Source: Roseomonas marmotae
Lineage (GTDB): Bacteria > Pseudomonadota > Alphaproteobacteria > Acetobacterales > Acetobacteraceae
Length of the DNA stretch: 64,000 nucleotides
Assembly (NCBI RefSeq): GCF_017654485.1
Contig: NZ_CP061091.1
Span: forward strand, 2,052,501-2,116,500
Direction of reading: 5' to 3'
In this document: piece after piece, positions 35,138-45,094 of the stretch
How the letters are laid out: every line of letters starts with the position of its first letter
Position numbering within the stretch: the stretch's first letter is position 1
Position numbers and translations under genes: made by a program
Notes under the pieces: model-generated
Database searches by the model: none
Seen by the model: only the letters and a program-made list of their open reading frames with translations
Told to the model about the DNA's origin: nothing

Positions 35138-36300
35138 TGCCCCGCACGGTCACCATTCTCGGCAGCACGGGCTCGGTCGGGCGCAGCACCGTTTCGCTTC
35201 TGGAAGCCGCGCCGCCCGGTGAATTCGAAGTTGTGGCGCTGGTCGCCGGCCGCGACGCCGCGGCGCTGGCGGCACAGGCCCGCCGGCTGCGGCCGCGCAT
35301 CGCCGTGCTGGCCGATCCGGCCGCCGGCCCGGCGCTGGAGGCCGCCCTGGCGGGTAGTGGCATCGCCACAGGCTGCGGGCGTGATGCGGTGCTGGCCGCC
35401 GCGGCCCTGGAGGCCGGCTGGACCATGGCCGCCATCGTCGGCGCGGCCGGGCTGGAACCGACCCTGGCCGCGCTGGGGCGTGGCGGTACCCTGGCCCTGG
35501 CCAATAAGGAAGCCCTGGTCTGCGCAGGCCATCTGGTGCTGGCCGCCGCGCGGGCCTCGGGCGCCACGCTGCTGCCGGTGGATTCCGAGCACAACGCCAT
35601 CTTCCAAGTGCTCGACAGCCGCGACCCGGCGGCGGTGGAGAAGATCATCCTCACCGCCTCCGGCGGCCCGTTCCGTCAGGCCAGCCTGGAGCGGATGGCC
35701 AGCGTGACGCCGGAGGAGGCGGTACGCCATCCCGTCTGGTCCATGGGCGCGAAGATCAGCGTCGACTCCGCCACCATGATGAACAAGGGGCTGGAGCTGA
35801 TCGAGGCCGCCCGCATCTTCCCGGTGCCGGAGGAGCGGATCGAGGTGCTGGTGCATCCGCAATCGGCGGTGCATGGCCTCGTGCAGTATGCGGATGGCTC
35901 GCTTCTGGCGCAGCTGGGCACGCCGGATATGCGGACCCCCATCGCGCATGCCCTGGCCTGGCCTCGCCGGATGACGGTGGACGTGCCGCGCCTGGACCTG
36001 GCGGCCCTGGCCAAGCTGGAGTTTTACGCCCCGGATACGCAGAGCTTCCCTGCGTTGCGGTTGGCGCGGCAGGCCTTGCAGGCAGGGCCGGGCGCCACCA
36101 CCATCCTGAATGCCGCTAACGAGATTGCGGTCGGGCTGTTCCTGGAACGGCGCCTTGGCTTCCTCGGGATTGCCGCGGTGGTCGAGGAAAGCCTGGCGGC
36201 CCTCGGTTCGCCCGAGGTGCCTGATCTCGCGGCCGTGCTGGCTTTGGACGCTGCGGCGCGGCAGGATGCCGCTGCCCGGGCAGCGAGCCTGAAGGCCTGA
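35137..36300 (+). CDS. dxr: 1-deoxy-D-xylulose 5-phosphate reductoisomerase
   Basis: This is a 387-residue enzyme for the second step of the MEP isoprenoid pathway (DXP to MEP with NADPH). It has the NADPH loop ILGSTGSVGRST at the N-terminus, ALANKEALVCAG, the metal-binding LPVDSEHNAIFQ, ASGGPFR and the GAKISVDSATMMNKGLELIEA signature. It is translationally coupled to cdsA by a TGATG junction. rseP follows after 34 bp. Confidence 0.97.
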   Translation: MPRTVTILGSTGSVGRSTVSLLEAAPPGEFEVVALVAGRDAAALAAQARRLRPRIAVLADPAAGPALEAALAGSGIATGCGRDAVLAAAALEAGWTMAAIVGAAGLEPTLAALGRGGTLALANKEALVCAGHLVLAAARASGATLLPVDSEHNAIFQVLDSRDPAAVEKIILTASGGPFRQASLERMASVTPEEAVRHPVWSMGAKISVDSATMMNKGLELIEAARIFPVPEERIEVLVHPQSAVHGLVQYADGSLLAQLGTPDMRTPIAHALAWPRRMTVDVPRLDLAALAKLEFYAPDTQSFPALRLARQALQAGPGATTILNAANEIAVGLFLERRLGFLGIAAVVEESLAALGSPEVPDLAAVLALDAAARQDAAARAASLKA

Positions 36301-36334
36301 CCCCATTGCCCCGCCGGGGGGCGGAGAGACGACT

Positions 36335-37441
36335 TTGGACTTCCTTTCAGACGGCCTGCGTACGGTCATCTCCTTCATCGTGGTGCTGGGCGTGCTCGTC
36401 TTCGTGCACGAGATGGGCCACTACCTCGCCGCGCGCTGGCGCGGCGTGCATGTCGAGGTCTTCTCGATCGGCTTCGGCAAGGTGATCCGTAGCTGGACGG
36501 ACCGGGTCGGCACGGAATGGCGCCTTTCCTGGCTGCCGCTGGGCGGCTTCGTGAAGCTGCACGGGCAGGAGGGGCTGGATGCCACGCCCGAGCAGAAGGC
36601 GCGCTGGCTGCATGGCCGCACCTTCCACGACAAGCCAGTGCGGGACCGCGCCATCGTCGTCGCGGCCGGGCCCATCGCCAACTTCCTGCTGGCGGCGCTG
36701 CTCTTCGCCGGGCTCTACATGACCATGGGCCAGCCGCTGCCCAGCGCCACCGTGGGCGCGGTGGTGGAGGGCAGCGCAGCCGCCCAGGCCGGGCTGCAGC
36801 CCGGCGACCGCATCCTGGCGCTGGACGGCCAGGAGGTGGCGCGCTTCGAGGATGTGCAGCGCCATATCCAGGCGCGCCCCGGCCAGCCGGTCGAGCTCCG
36901 CATCAATCGCGCCGGGGACGAGCAGCGGCTGACCGCCACCCCCACCGCCCGCGAATCGGACGGGCGTGCCGTGGGTATCCTTGGCGTGACCGGCGGCGCG
37001 CCGGAGTTCCGGCGCCTCGACCCCTTCAGCGCGCTGGCGGCGGGCGTTGTCCAGACCTGGGACATCGGCGCCCAGACCATCGCCGGCATCTGGGAAATGA
37101 TCACCGGCTCCCGGGGGACCGAGGATCTGGGCGGGCCGCTGCGTATCGCCCAGCTTTCCGGCCAGGTGGCGCAGCTGGGGATTCCCAGCCTGATCACCTT
37201 CATCGCGGTGCTCTCGGTAAATCTGGGCCTGATCAACCTCTTCCCCATCCCCGTCCTGGATGGCGGCCACCTCTTGTTCTACGCGGCTGAGGCCGTGCGG
37301 GGGCGCCCGCTTCCGGCCCGGGCCATGGAATACGGCTTCCGTGCCGGCATCGCCGTGCTGGTGGCGCTCTTCGTCTTCACGACCTGGAACGACATCACCC
37401 GGCTGGCCATCTTCGGCTGGGTCGCCCGCCTGTTCGGGTAA
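36335..37441 (+). CDS. rseP: Site-2 zinc metalloprotease RseP
   Basis: This 368-residue intramembrane protease has HEMGH (25-29) in the first helix, a PDZ domain at about 120-200 (VVEGSAAAQAGLQPGDRILALDG) and the NLFPIPVLDGGHLLFY motif carrying the third zinc ligand near 305. It cleaves membrane-bound anti-sigma factors and leftover signal peptides. A TTG start is read, supported by GGAGAG at 36322-36327. It carries one PDZ rather than the two in E. coli, as common in alphaproteobacteria. bamA follows. Confidence 0.95.
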   Translation: MDFLSDGLRTVISFIVVLGVLVFVHEMGHYLAARWRGVHVEVFSIGFGKVIRSWTDRVGTEWRLSWLPLGGFVKLHGQEGLDATPEQKARWLHGRTFHDKPVRDRAIVVAAGPIANFLLAALLFAGLYMTMGQPLPSATVGAVVEGSAAAQAGLQPGDRILALDGQEVARFEDVQRHIQARPGQPVELRINRAGDEQRLTATPTARESDGRAVGILGVTGGAPEFRRLDPFSALAAGVVQTWDIGAQTIAGIWEMITGSRGTEDLGGPLRIAQLSGQVAQLGIPSLITFIAVLSVNLGLINLFPIPVLDGGHLLFYAAEAVRGRPLPARAMEYGFRAGIAVLVALFVFTTWNDITRLAIFGWVARLFG

Positions 37442-37513
37442 CCGCTCAGCAACTGGTTGCAATAGAAGGTGAAGGCTGCGTAAACGGCAGCGGCTCCGGA
37501 GGGCTGGCGGGGG

Positions 37514-39937
37514 ATGTCCTTCCCCGCTAGTCTCCGGCGCGCTCCCGGCCCGCAGTGGCCTCGATTCTTTCTCCAGGTCCTGGGACCGAAGCCTTTGCAC
37601 GCCACACGCGCCCTTCTCCTCGCTGCCACCTGCCTCGTTCCGGTCGTGCTGCCGCTATCGGCGGAAGCACAACCGCAGCGCAACCAGCCAAGGCGTGCCG
37701 CGCCAGCGGCCCAGCCTGCGGGCGAGGTGATCCGCGACGTCCAGGTGCGCGGGAATCAGCGCATCGAGACCTCGACCATCCGCTCCTACATGCTGCTGCA
37801 GCCCGGCGACCGCTTCGACGGCGACCGCCAGGACCGCAGCCTGCGGACCCTTTTCGCCACCGGGCTGTTCCGCGACGTGCAGATCGGCCGCGAGGGCGAC
37901 AGCGTCGTGGTGACGGTGCAGGAGAACCCGATCGTCAATCAGGTTGTCTATGAAGGAAATCGCAAGATTTCCGACGACAACCTGCGCGCGGAGACGCAGC
38001 TTCGCGCCCGCTCGGTCTATACCGATGCGGCGGCGCAGGCGGACCGCACCCGGCTGCTGGAGCTTTATGCCCGGCGTGGCCGCTTCGCCACGCGCATCGA
38101 GCCCAAGGTGATCGACCGCGGCAATGACCGCGTGGATGTGGTCTTCGAGATCACCGAGGGCGATACCGCCTTGATCTCCCGCATCAATTTCGTCGGCAAC
38201 GACACCTTCTCCGACAGTCGCCTGAAGGAGGTCGTCACCTCCCGCGAGCAGGCCTGGTACCGCCCCTTCTCCTCCTCCGACACCTATGAGCCGGAGCGGC
38301 TGAACTTCGACCGCGAGCTGATCCGCCGCTACTATCAGCGCAACGGATTCGCCGATATCGAGGTGACCAACGCGACGGCCGAACTGGCGCCGGACCGCAG
38401 TGGCTTCTTCGTCACCTACACCATCAAGGAAGGCCCGCGGTACCGCGTCGACTCGGTGGAGGTGAACTCTACGCTCCGCAACGTCACCGCCGCCCAGCTG
38501 CGCGACCAGGTCGAGCCGAACTCCGGCGACTGGTATAACGGCGACGCGGTTGAGCGCACCGTGCAGGCGCTCTCCGACAGCGCGAACCTGCAGGGCGCCC
38601 CCTTCGTCCAGGTGACGGAGCGCGTGACGCGCAACGCCGAGGCCGGCACCGTCGATATCGTCTTCGATGTGGAGGAAGGCCCGCGCAGCTATGTCGAGCG
38701 CATCGACATCACCGGCAATACCCGTACCCAGGACCGCGTGATCCGCCGCGAGCTGCGGCTGGCCGAAGGCGATGCCTTCAATGCGGCGCAGGTGGAGCGC
38801 TCCCGCCAGCGCATCCGCGACCTCGGCTACTTCAGCCCGGATGTGCAGATCACCAGCACCCCTGGCTCACAGCCGGACCAGGTGGTTCTGAACACCGCGG
38901 TGACGGAGCGGGCGACCGGCGAGCTGACGCTGGGCGGCGGCTATTCGACCGATGCCGGCGCGCTGGCCGATGTGGGCCTGCGTGAGCGCAACCTGCTCGG
39001 CACCGGCATCGACGCGCGCATCAACAGCACCATCGCGCAGCGCCGCAGCCAGGTGGATCTCTCGGTCACCGATCCGTCCTTCCTCGACCGCAATCTCGCG
39101 GTCGGCGCGGACCTGTTCTATGTCGTGCGTGACCAGCGCGAATACTCGGGCTACGAGGAGCGCCGCGTCGGTGGCGCGATCCGCGCCGGTTATGAGTTCA
39201 ATGAGCGCCTGCGGCAGTCCTGGGCCTATACGCTTTCCCGCCGCAACGTCTTCAACATCGATCCGCTCGTCAGCCGTTTCATCCGGGAGCAGGCTGGCGT
39301 CACCTGGCTGTCGCAGGTCGGCCAGACGTTGACCTACGATACCCGCGACTCGCGGCTCGATCCGCGCAGCGGCTATGTCATCCGGCTCGGCACCGACCTG
39401 GCCGGCCTGGGTGGCGATGTGGCCTTCGTGCGCGCCCGGCTGGACGGCAACTACTTCATTCCCTTCGAGCGTTGGCTGGGCGATCCGGATTACGTGCTGT
39501 CCATCTCCGCCGGCGCGGGCATCATCAAGAGCTATGCCGATAAGCCGGAGCGTATCGTCGACCGCTTCTTCCTGGGCGGCGACAACCTGCGCGGCTTCGC
39601 CGTTGCCGGCGCCGGCCCGCGCGACCTCAGCCTTGGCACCAACGATTCGCTAGGCGGCACCAAGATCTGGACGCAGAGCACGGAGATGCGCTTCCCGCTG
39701 CCGCTGCCTTCCGAGATCGGCCTGCTCGGCCGTGCCTTCGTCGATGTCGGCTCGCTGAGCGGCGTCGACGGCGGGCCTGGCGTCCGGGATGACTCCAGCC
39801 CCCGCGTGGGCGTGGGTGTCGGCATCTCCTGGCGCAGCCCCTTCGGCCTGATCAACATCGACCTGGCCCAGGCCGTGGTGAAGAAGTCCTACGACGAGAC
39901 GCAGGTCTTCCGCTTCGGCTTCGGCACCCGGTTCTGA
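37514..39937 (+). CDS. bamA: Outer membrane protein assembly factor BamA
   Basis: The central subunit of the beta-barrel assembly machine. Five POTRA repeats occupy about residues 70-440 (for example VIRDVQVRGNQRIETSTIRSY and YVERIDITGNTRTQDRVIRREL). A 16-strand barrel follows, ending in the C-terminal aromatic signal RFGFGTRF. The conserved VRGF-like loop is DNLRGFAVAGAGPRD. With the ATG at 37514 the signal peptide is preceded by about 27 extra residues. A TTG at 37595 would start directly at the signal peptide (HATRALLLAATCLVPVVLPLSAEAQ) and is a good alternative. It lies between rseP and ompH. Confidence 0.96.
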   Translation: MSFPASLRRAPGPQWPRFFLQVLGPKPLHATRALLLAATCLVPVVLPLSAEAQPQRNQPRRAAPAAQPAGEVIRDVQVRGNQRIETSTIRSYMLLQPGDRFDGDRQDRSLRTLFATGLFRDVQIGREGDSVVVTVQENPIVNQVVYEGNRKISDDNLRAETQLRARSVYTDAAAQADRTRLLELYARRGRFATRIEPKVIDRGNDRVDVVFEITEGDTALISRINFVGNDTFSDSRLKEVVTSREQAWYRPFSSSDTYEPERLNFDRELIRRYYQRNGFADIEVTNATAELAPDRSGFFVTYTIKEGPRYRVDSVEVNSTLRNVTAAQLRDQVEPNSGDWYNGDAVERTVQALSDSANLQGAPFVQVTERVTRNAEAGTVDIVFDVEEGPRSYVERIDITGNTRTQDRVIRRELRLAEGDAFNAAQVERSRQRIRDLGYFSPDVQITSTPGSQPDQVVLNTAVTERATGELTLGGGYSTDAGALADVGLRERNLLGTGIDARINSTIAQRRSQVDLSVTDPSFLDRNLAVGADLFYVVRDQREYSGYEERRVGGAIRAGYEFNERLRQSWAYTLSRRNVFNIDPLVSRFIREQAGVTWLSQVGQTLTYDTRDSRLDPRSGYVIRLGTDLAGLGGDVAFVRARLDGNYFIPFERWLGDPDYVLSISAGAGIIKSYADKPERIVDRFFLGGDNLRGFAVAGAGPRDLSLGTNDSLGGTKIWTQSTEMRFPLPLPSEIGLLGRAFVDVGSLSGVDGGPGVRDDSSPRVGVGVGISWRSPFGLINIDLAQAVVKKSYDETQVFRFGFGTRF

Positions 39938-40062
39938 TCGTTTCCCGGCTGCCTGTTTCACCAACGGGAGGCACGACTCTGCCTCCCGCCCACCATGCCG
40001 GGGCTGGGCCGCATGGCGCCAGCCATGCTCCCCATCCCCGGCCGGCACGGAGTGTTCCGACG

Positions 40063-40836
40063 ATGGCGCGACGCGCAACGGTCGCCCTGGCGGCGATTCT
40101 TCTTTCCACCACCTGGGCTGGCGGCGCCGCCATGGCTCAGCAGCAGCAGGACTGGTTCGTGCCCGGCCAGGGGCAGGGTGGCGCGCAGCAGCAGCGCCCG
40201 GCCCAGCAGCCTCCGCGCCCCGCGCAGCAGAGGCCGCAGCAGCGTGTCGTGCAGCCCAACCCGGCGCCCCTGCCGCCCGGCGAGCAGCCGCCGGCCGCTG
40301 TCATCGGTATTGTCGATGTGCCCGAGGTTCAGCGCCAGTCTTCCGCCTTCAACCATGTGCGGGAAGAGATCGAGAAGCGCCGGGCCAAGCTGAATGACGA
40401 CCTGCAGAAGGAGCAGGCCCGCTGGCGTGACGAGCAGCAGGCTCTGGCCGCCCAGCGTGCCAGCCTCTCGCCCGAGGATTTGCGGACCAGGGAACGTGAC
40501 CTGCAGGACCGCGTGCAGGACTCGCAGCGGATCTTCCGCGACCGCTCCCGCAGCATCGAGCAGGCGGCGCAGGGCAGCCTGGTGGAGATCGAGCAGGCGC
40601 TGGCGGTGGTGATCCGTCAGGTGGCCGCCAGCCGTAAGGTGAACCTGGTGCTGCCGCGCCCGCTGGTCATCTACAACGAGCCACCTTTCGATCTGACGCC
40701 CGAGGTTTCGGCTCAGCTCAACAAGGTGCTGAAGAGTGTGACCATTGCCGCCGAGGATGCGCCGCCTGCCGCGGCGCCTGCCGGCAACACTGGCCAGCGC
40801 ACCCCGGCCCAGGACCAGCAGCCCCGGCGGAACTGA
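40063..40836 (+). CDS. OmpH/Skp-family periplasmic chaperone with Gln/Pro-rich extension
   Basis: This 257-residue exported protein has a signal peptide to about residue 25 (cleavage near AMA-Q). A Gln/Pro-rich segment (26-78) follows that is absent from E. coli Skp. Next comes the OmpH domain with two long charged helices forming the tentacle hairpin (FNHVREEIEKRRAKLNDDL and SQRIFRDRSRSIEQAAQ), and then a Pro/Ala/Gln tail. Skp holds unfolded outer-membrane proteins for BamA, which is encoded 125 bp upstream. It is followed by lpxD after 8 bp. A GC hairpin (39965-39988) lies between bamA and this gene. Confidence 0.88.
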   Translation: MARRATVALAAILLSTTWAGGAAMAQQQQDWFVPGQGQGGAQQQRPAQQPPRPAQQRPQQRVVQPNPAPLPPGEQPPAAVIGIVDVPEVQRQSSAFNHVREEIEKRRAKLNDDLQKEQARWRDEQQALAAQRASLSPEDLRTRERDLQDRVQDSQRIFRDRSRSIEQAAQGSLVEIEQALAVVIRQVAASRKVNLVLPRPLVIYNEPPFDLTPEVSAQLNKVLKSVTIAAEDAPPAAAPAGNTGQRTPAQDQQPRRN

Positions 40837-40844
40837 GGCCGCCC

Positions 40845-41912
40845 ATGCTGGTGGATCCGCGCTTTCATCCCGCCGCCGGGCCTTTCAGCCTGGCGCGCCT
40901 GGCCGAGGCCTCGGGTGCCCGGGCGGTGGGTGACGAGTCGCGGCAGCTGCATGGCATTGCGCCGCTGGCCGCGGCGGAGCCGGAAGCGGTTTCCTTCCTC
41001 GATGGACGCCGCAACCTGCCCGCCCTGCGGGCCAGCCGCGCCGGCGCCGTTGTGCTGAGCGAGGCTTTTCTGCCGTCGCTTCCCGAGGGCGCCGCGGCCC
41101 TGGTCACGCCCATGCCGCATCTGGCTTTCGCCCGCATCGCGGCACTGTTCCATCCTGCCCCGGACCTGGTGCCGGGCATCCACCCGACCGCCGTGGTGGC
41201 GGGGGATGCCGAGATCGGCGAGGGCTGCGAGATCGGGCCTTACGCCATCATCGGTGCCGGTGTGCGGCTGGGCGCCCGATGCCGGGTGGGCACGCATGCC
41301 GTGATCGGCCCTGGCTGCGTCTTCGGTGACGACTGCCGCCTGTTTCCGCATGCCAGCGTCAGTCATTGCCTCGCCGGGAACCGCGTCACGCTGCATCAGG
41401 GCTCGCGCGTCGGGCAGGAGGGCTTCGGTTTCACGCCTACGCCGGAGGGGCGTTACGTCACCATCCCCCAGCTTGGCCGGGTGCTGCTGGGTGATGATGT
41501 GGAGGTGGGCGCCAATAGCTGCATTGACCGTGGTACCATGGACGATACAGTGATCGGTCCGGGCACGCGGCTCGACAATCTTGTGCAGATCGGCCACAAC
41601 GTGGTGACTGGACGAGGCTGTGTGATCGTGTCGCAGGTCGGCATCTCCGGCTCCACCACCCTGGGCGACTATGTCACCCTGGCAGGGCAGGCCGGTCTGG
41701 CCGGTCACATCAGGGTCGGCTCCCGGGCACGGATTGGTGCCCAGGCGGGGGTGCTGTCCGATGTGCCTGACGGCATGGATATGATGGGCACGCCCGCCAT
41801 GCCCTTGCGCGACTCCCTCCGCGCCTCTGTTCACCTACGCAAGATCGGCGCCCGCGGGGGGAAGCCTGCGACGGCGCAAAGCGGCCGCAACCGGCCCGAA
41901 GACACGGACTGA
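40845..41912 (+). CDS. lpxD: UDP-3-O-acylglucosamine N-acyltransferase
   Basis: This 355-residue enzyme of the third step of lipid A synthesis has an N-terminal uridine-binding domain (about 1-105) and a left-handed beta-helix of hexapeptide repeats (110-320). The catalytic His is in [11 protein letters not shown]. Motifs GQEGFGFTP and [14 protein letters not shown] are typical of LpxD. It is in the operon ompH-lpxD-fabZ-lpxA-lpxI with gaps of a few bases. Confidence 0.96.
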   Translation: MLVDPRFHPAAGPFSLARLAEASGARAVGDESRQLHGIAPLAAAEPEAVSFLDGRRNLPALRASRAGAVVLSEAFLPSLPEGAAALVTPMPHLAFARIAALFHPAPDLVPGIHPTAVVAGDAEIGEGCEIGPYAIIGAGVRLGARCRVGTHAVIGPGCVFGDDCRLFPHASVSHCLAGNRVTLHQGSRVGQEGFGFTPTPEGRYVTIPQLGRVLLGDDVEVGANSCIDRGTMDDTVIGPGTRLDNLVQIGHNVVTGRGCVIVSQVGISGSTTLGDYVTLAGQAGLAGHIRVGSRARIGAQAGVLSDVPDGMDMMGTPAMPLRDSLRASVHLRKIGARGGKPATAQSGRNRPEDTD

Positions 41913-41917
41913 CGAGC

Positions 41918-42406
41918 ATGGACCAGCAAGAACAGACAGCCGCCGAAGGCGCGGGCGAAACACGGATCGAGGCGATCGACATCGCCCGTATCATGGCGGC
42001 GATCCCGCATCGCTACCCGCTGCTGCTGGTCGACCGCATGGTCGATGTCGTGCTGGGCGAGAGCGCCATCGGCATCAAGAACGTCACCATCAACGAGAAT
42101 TTCTTCCAGGGCCACTTCCCGTCCCACCCGGTCATGCCGGGCGTGCTGATCGTGGAGGCCATGGCGCAGACCTCCGGCGTGCTGGTGGTGGAGACGCTGG
42201 GCCCCTCGGCCCGCGGCAAGCTGGTTTATTTCATGAGTATCGAGAACGCGAAGTTCCGCCGGCCGGTCGTGCCGGGCGATCAGCTGCGCATCCACGTCAA
42301 TAAAGAGCGGCAGCGGGGCAATGTCTGGAAGTTCAACAGCGTCGCCAGGGTGGATGGTGTAGCAGTGGCCGAGGCCACCATTACCGCCATGATCATGGAC
42401 CGCTGA
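41918..42406 (+). CDS. fabZ: (3R)-hydroxyacyl-ACP dehydratase
   Basis: This 162-residue hotdog-fold enzyme of fatty acid synthesis carries the catalytic His in [14 protein letters not shown] and Glu in [11 protein letters not shown], plus the start [12 protein letters not shown]. An N-terminal extension of about 20 residues precedes the domain. It lies 5 bp after lpxD and 3 bp before lpxA, the usual place, where it competes for hydroxyacyl-ACP with lipid A synthesis. Confidence 0.97.
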   Translation: MDQQEQTAAEGAGETRIEAIDIARIMAAIPHRYPLLLVDRMVDVVLGESAIGIKNVTINENFFQGHFPSHPVMPGVLIVEAMAQTSGVLVVETLGPSARGKLVYFMSIENAKFRRPVVPGDQLRIHVNKERQRGNVWKFNSVARVDGVAVAEATITAMIMDR

Positions 42407-42409
42407 ACG

Positions 42410-43276
42410 GTGCCTGATCAGGTGACCAGCTTCTCGCAGGGTATTGATCCCAGCGCCGTCATTCATCCGACCGCCGTCGTGGCCGAGGGCGCGCGCATCG
42501 GCCCGGGCTGCCGCATCGGCCCCTGGTGCGTCATCAGCTCCGATGCGGTGCTGGAGGAAGGCGTCACCCTGACCTCCCATGTCGTGATCGACGGGCAGGT
42601 GCATCTCGGTGCCGGCGTGCAGGTCATGTCCTTCGCCAGCATCGGCCTGCCGCCGCAGGACCTGAAATACCGGGGCGAGCCGACGCGGGTCGAGATCGGC
42701 CCCCGCACCATCATCCGCGAGCATGCCACCATCCATCGCGGCAGCGTGGGTGGCCATGGGGTGACGCGCGTCGGCGCCGATTGCCTGATCATGTGCGTCG
42801 CCCATATCGGGCATGACTGCGTGCTCGACCACCATGTGATCCTGGCCAACAACGTCATGCTGGGCGGGCATGTGCAGATCGGCGATACCGTCTTCGTCGG
42901 CGGCGGCGCGGCGATCCACCAGTTCGTGCGTATCGGCCGCCAGGTGGTGGTGGGTGGCATGAGCGGCGTGGAGGGGGATGTCATTCCCTTCGGTGCCGTC
43001 ATGGGCAACCGCGCGCGACTGACCGGCCTGAACCTGATCGGCCTGAAGCGCCGCGGCTTCCCGCGCAGCCAGATCAATACGCTGCGCGCCGCCTACCGCG
43101 CCCTGTTCCGCTCCCCCGGCGTCTTCGATGACCGCGTGGCCGGCGTCGAGGCGCAACATGGCGCCGACCCGGTGGTGCAGGAGATCCTGGCCTTCGTCCG
43201 TGCCGACAGCCACCGTGGCCTCTGCAGGGCCGGGCGGGAAGTCGTGGAAGACGAGGACACGGCGGAGGCCAGCTGA
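42410..43276 (+). CDS. lpxA: UDP-N-acetylglucosamine O-acyltransferase
   Basis: This 288-residue beta-helix acyltransferase catalyses the first step of lipid A synthesis. The catalytic His is in CVAHIGHDCVL, and the family motifs ASIGLPPQDLKYRGEPTRVEIG and RTIIREHATIHRGS are present. A GTG start at 42410 is read, 3 bp after the fabZ stop. A longer C-terminus than E. coli LpxA (262) is seen. It is followed by lpxI after 4 bp. Confidence 0.96.
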   Translation: MPDQVTSFSQGIDPSAVIHPTAVVAEGARIGPGCRIGPWCVISSDAVLEEGVTLTSHVVIDGQVHLGAGVQVMSFASIGLPPQDLKYRGEPTRVEIGPRTIIREHATIHRGSVGGHGVTRVGADCLIMCVAHIGHDCVLDHHVILANNVMLGGHVQIGDTVFVGGGAAIHQFVRIGRQVVVGGMSGVEGDVIPFGAVMGNRARLTGLNLIGLKRRGFPRSQINTLRAAYRALFRSPGVFDDRVAGVEAQHGADPVVQEILAFVRADSHRGLCRAGREVVEDEDTAEAS

Positions 43277-43280
43277 GGCC

Positions 43281-44195
43281 ATGGCCAGCTCGGCTCAGAT
43301 CCTGGCCAGGCTGGGAGGGCGGGAGCCGGTCGGCGGACCTCTGGGTATCGTGGCGGGCAGCGGGCTGCTGCCGCAGCGCGCTGCGGCTTCGGCCGCGGCT
43401 GCCGGCCGGCCAGTGCATGTCGTGGTGCTGGAAGGCTTCGCCAACCCGGCCGATTACGCCGCCTATCCCCATATCGTCTGCCGTATGGGCGCCGCAGGGC
43501 GCATGCTGGACTGGCTGCGCGCGGCGGGGGTGAAAGACCTCATCCTGGCCGGCGCGGTACGGCGCCCCAGCTTCCTCTCCCTGCGGCCCGATGCCGGCGC
43601 GGCGCGGCTGCTGCCGCGCGTCGGCATGAAGGCCTTCGGCGGCGACGATTCGCTGCTGACCGCCGTGGTGCAGGTATTGCGGGAAGAGGGCTTCAACCCG
43701 CTGGAGGCCCGCCAGGTGCTCGCCGAGGTGATGGTCGACAGGCCAGGCGTGCTGACCGTGGCGCGGCCGGATGAGCAGGCTGCGCTGGACATCCGGCGCG
43801 GTCTGCATGTGTTGCGCGTGATTGGCGCCGCCGATATCGGGCAGGGCTGCGTGGTGCAGCAGGGGCTGGTGCTGGCGGTGGAGGCCATCGAGGGCACCGA
43901 CGCCATGCTCGCCCGCGCCGGGACGCTGCGGCGGGAGGGCCCCGGCGGCGTCTTCGTCAAGGTGATGAAGCCCGGGCAGGATCGCCGGGCGGACCTCCCG
44001 ACCATCGGCCCGGATACCGTGGCCGCCGCCGCCGCGGCCGGGCTGCGCGGCATCGCCATCCAGGCGGATGGCACCATCGTCATCGACCGTGCCGCGACCG
44101 TCGCCGCCGCCGAGGCGGCCGGGATGTTCCTGTTGGCGCTGGACCCGTTCGCCCCGGAATGGGCGCCCATACAGCAAGAGGAGAGTCCGGTATGA
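43281..44195 (+). CDS. lpxI: UDP-2,3-diacylglucosamine diphosphatase LpxI
   Basis: This 304-residue protein of the LpxI (former DUF1009) family takes the place of LpxH in most alphaproteobacteria and makes lipid X. It has [14 protein letters not shown] near the N-terminus and the C-terminal domain with [39 protein letters not shown]. The ATG at 43281 follows the lpxA stop directly. lpxB, normally next, is absent; a glyoxalase gene overlaps the stop by ATGA. Confidence 0.94.
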   Translation: MASSAQILARLGGREPVGGPLGIVAGSGLLPQRAAASAAAAGRPVHVVVLEGFANPADYAAYPHIVCRMGAAGRMLDWLRAAGVKDLILAGAVRRPSFLSLRPDAGAARLLPRVGMKAFGGDDSLLTAVVQVLREEGFNPLEARQVLAEVMVDRPGVLTVARPDEQAALDIRRGLHVLRVIGAADIGQGCVVQQGLVLAVEAIEGTDAMLARAGTLRREGPGGVFVKVMKPGQDRRADLPTIGPDTVAAAAAAGLRGIAIQADGTIVIDRAATVAAAEAAGMFLLALDPFAPEWAPIQQEESPV

Positions 44196-44587
44196 GCAGC
44201 TTCCTGCACACCATGATTCGCGTCGGCAATCTGGACCGCAGCGTGGATTTCTACACGCGCCTGCTGGGCATGAAGGAATTGCGCCGCAACGACGTGCCCG
44301 ACGGCAAGTATACCCTTGCCTTCGTCGGCTTCGCGCCGGAGAGCACTGGCGCCGGCGTGATTGAGCTGACTTACAACTACGGTGTCGAGAAATACGAGAT
44401 GGGCACCGCCTTCGGCCACCTCGCCATCGGTGTCCCGGACATCTACGCCACCTGTGACAAGCTCCGCGCCGAAGGCGTGAAGATCACGCGCGAGCCGGGC
44501 CCCGTGAAGTTCGGCACCACCGTCATCGCCTTCGTCGAGGATCCGGACGGCTACAAGATCGAGTTGATCGAGCGGAAGCCGGGCTGA
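44192..44587 (+). CDS. gloA: Lactoylglutathione lyase (glyoxalase I)
   Basis: This 131-residue metalloenzyme converts the methylglyoxal-glutathione hemithioacetal to lactoylglutathione. Metal ligands fit the family: His in FLHTMIRV, Glu in [10 protein letters not shown], His in AFGHLAIGV and Glu in [19 protein letters not shown] and the [15 protein letters not shown] segment are typical. It overlaps lpxI by ATGA, so it is co-translated with the lipid A genes, where lpxB would be expected. Confidence 0.94.
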   Translation: MSSFLHTMIRVGNLDRSVDFYTRLLGMKELRRNDVPDGKYTLAFVGFAPESTGAGVIELTYNYGVEKYEMGTAFGHLAIGVPDIYATCDKLRAEGVKITREPGPVKFGTTVIAFVEDPDGYKIELIERKPG

Positions 44588-44647
44588 CGCACCGCATCCG
44601 GCGCAGCCTGTCCCGGGGTACCGGGCAGGCTGCCACCGGGCCGGCGG

Positions 44648-45094
44648 TCAGCCCGCCGGCGAGACCATCAGCGGTGCCAGCGCGACCCGGAGCGCCTCGG
44701 GTACCGGCCTGGTCTGGCTCATCTCCCGCCGGTCGACATGGACATGGATGAAGTGTCCCTCGGCGCAAGCAGTCTCCTGCTCCGGCCGGAAGATGCCGAT
44801 CTCGTAGCGGACGGAGGAGGTGCCGATATGCGCCACCCGCAGCCCGACGCTCAGCACTTCCGGGAAGAAGGCGGGGGAATGATGGCGGCAGCAGGTCTCC
44901 ACTACCACCGCCGTCACGGGCGAGTCATGGTCGTCCAGGATGCCCGTGCCGTACAGGAAGCTGGCCACCGCCGTATCGAAATACATGTAGTAGACAGCGT
45001 TGTTGACGTGCTGCAGGGCGTCCTGGTCGGCCCAGCGTGTCGGGACGCTGATGAAATGGCGGTAATCCTCGCGGCGGGGGATCTGCTTCGGCAT
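44648..45094 (-). CDS. Acyl-CoA thioesterase, 4HBT hotdog family
   Basis: This is a 148-residue hotdog-fold protein. The active-site Asp lies in VPTRWADQDALQHVNNAVYYMYFD, the 4-hydroxybenzoyl-CoA thioesterase/YbgC-like signature. The ATG at 45094 is chosen so that the product begins MPKQIPRREDYRHF. Substrate chain length cannot be told. It is convergent with gloA and divergent from minC, with a 223-bp upstream region. Confidence 0.87.
   Translation of the reverse strand: MPKQIPRREDYRHFISVPTRWADQDALQHVNNAVYYMYFDTAVASFLYGTGILDDHDSPVTAVVVETCCRHHSPAFFPEVLSVGLRVAHIGTSSVRYEIGIFRPEQETACAEGHFIHVHVDRREMSQTRPVPEALRVALAPLMVSPAG

Noticed and set aside
39965..39988. GGGAGGC/GCCTCCC hairpin between bamA and ompH as a terminator
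   Set aside because: The stem is perfect but no T tract follows and the genes on both sides belong to one envelope operon, so termination is not supported.
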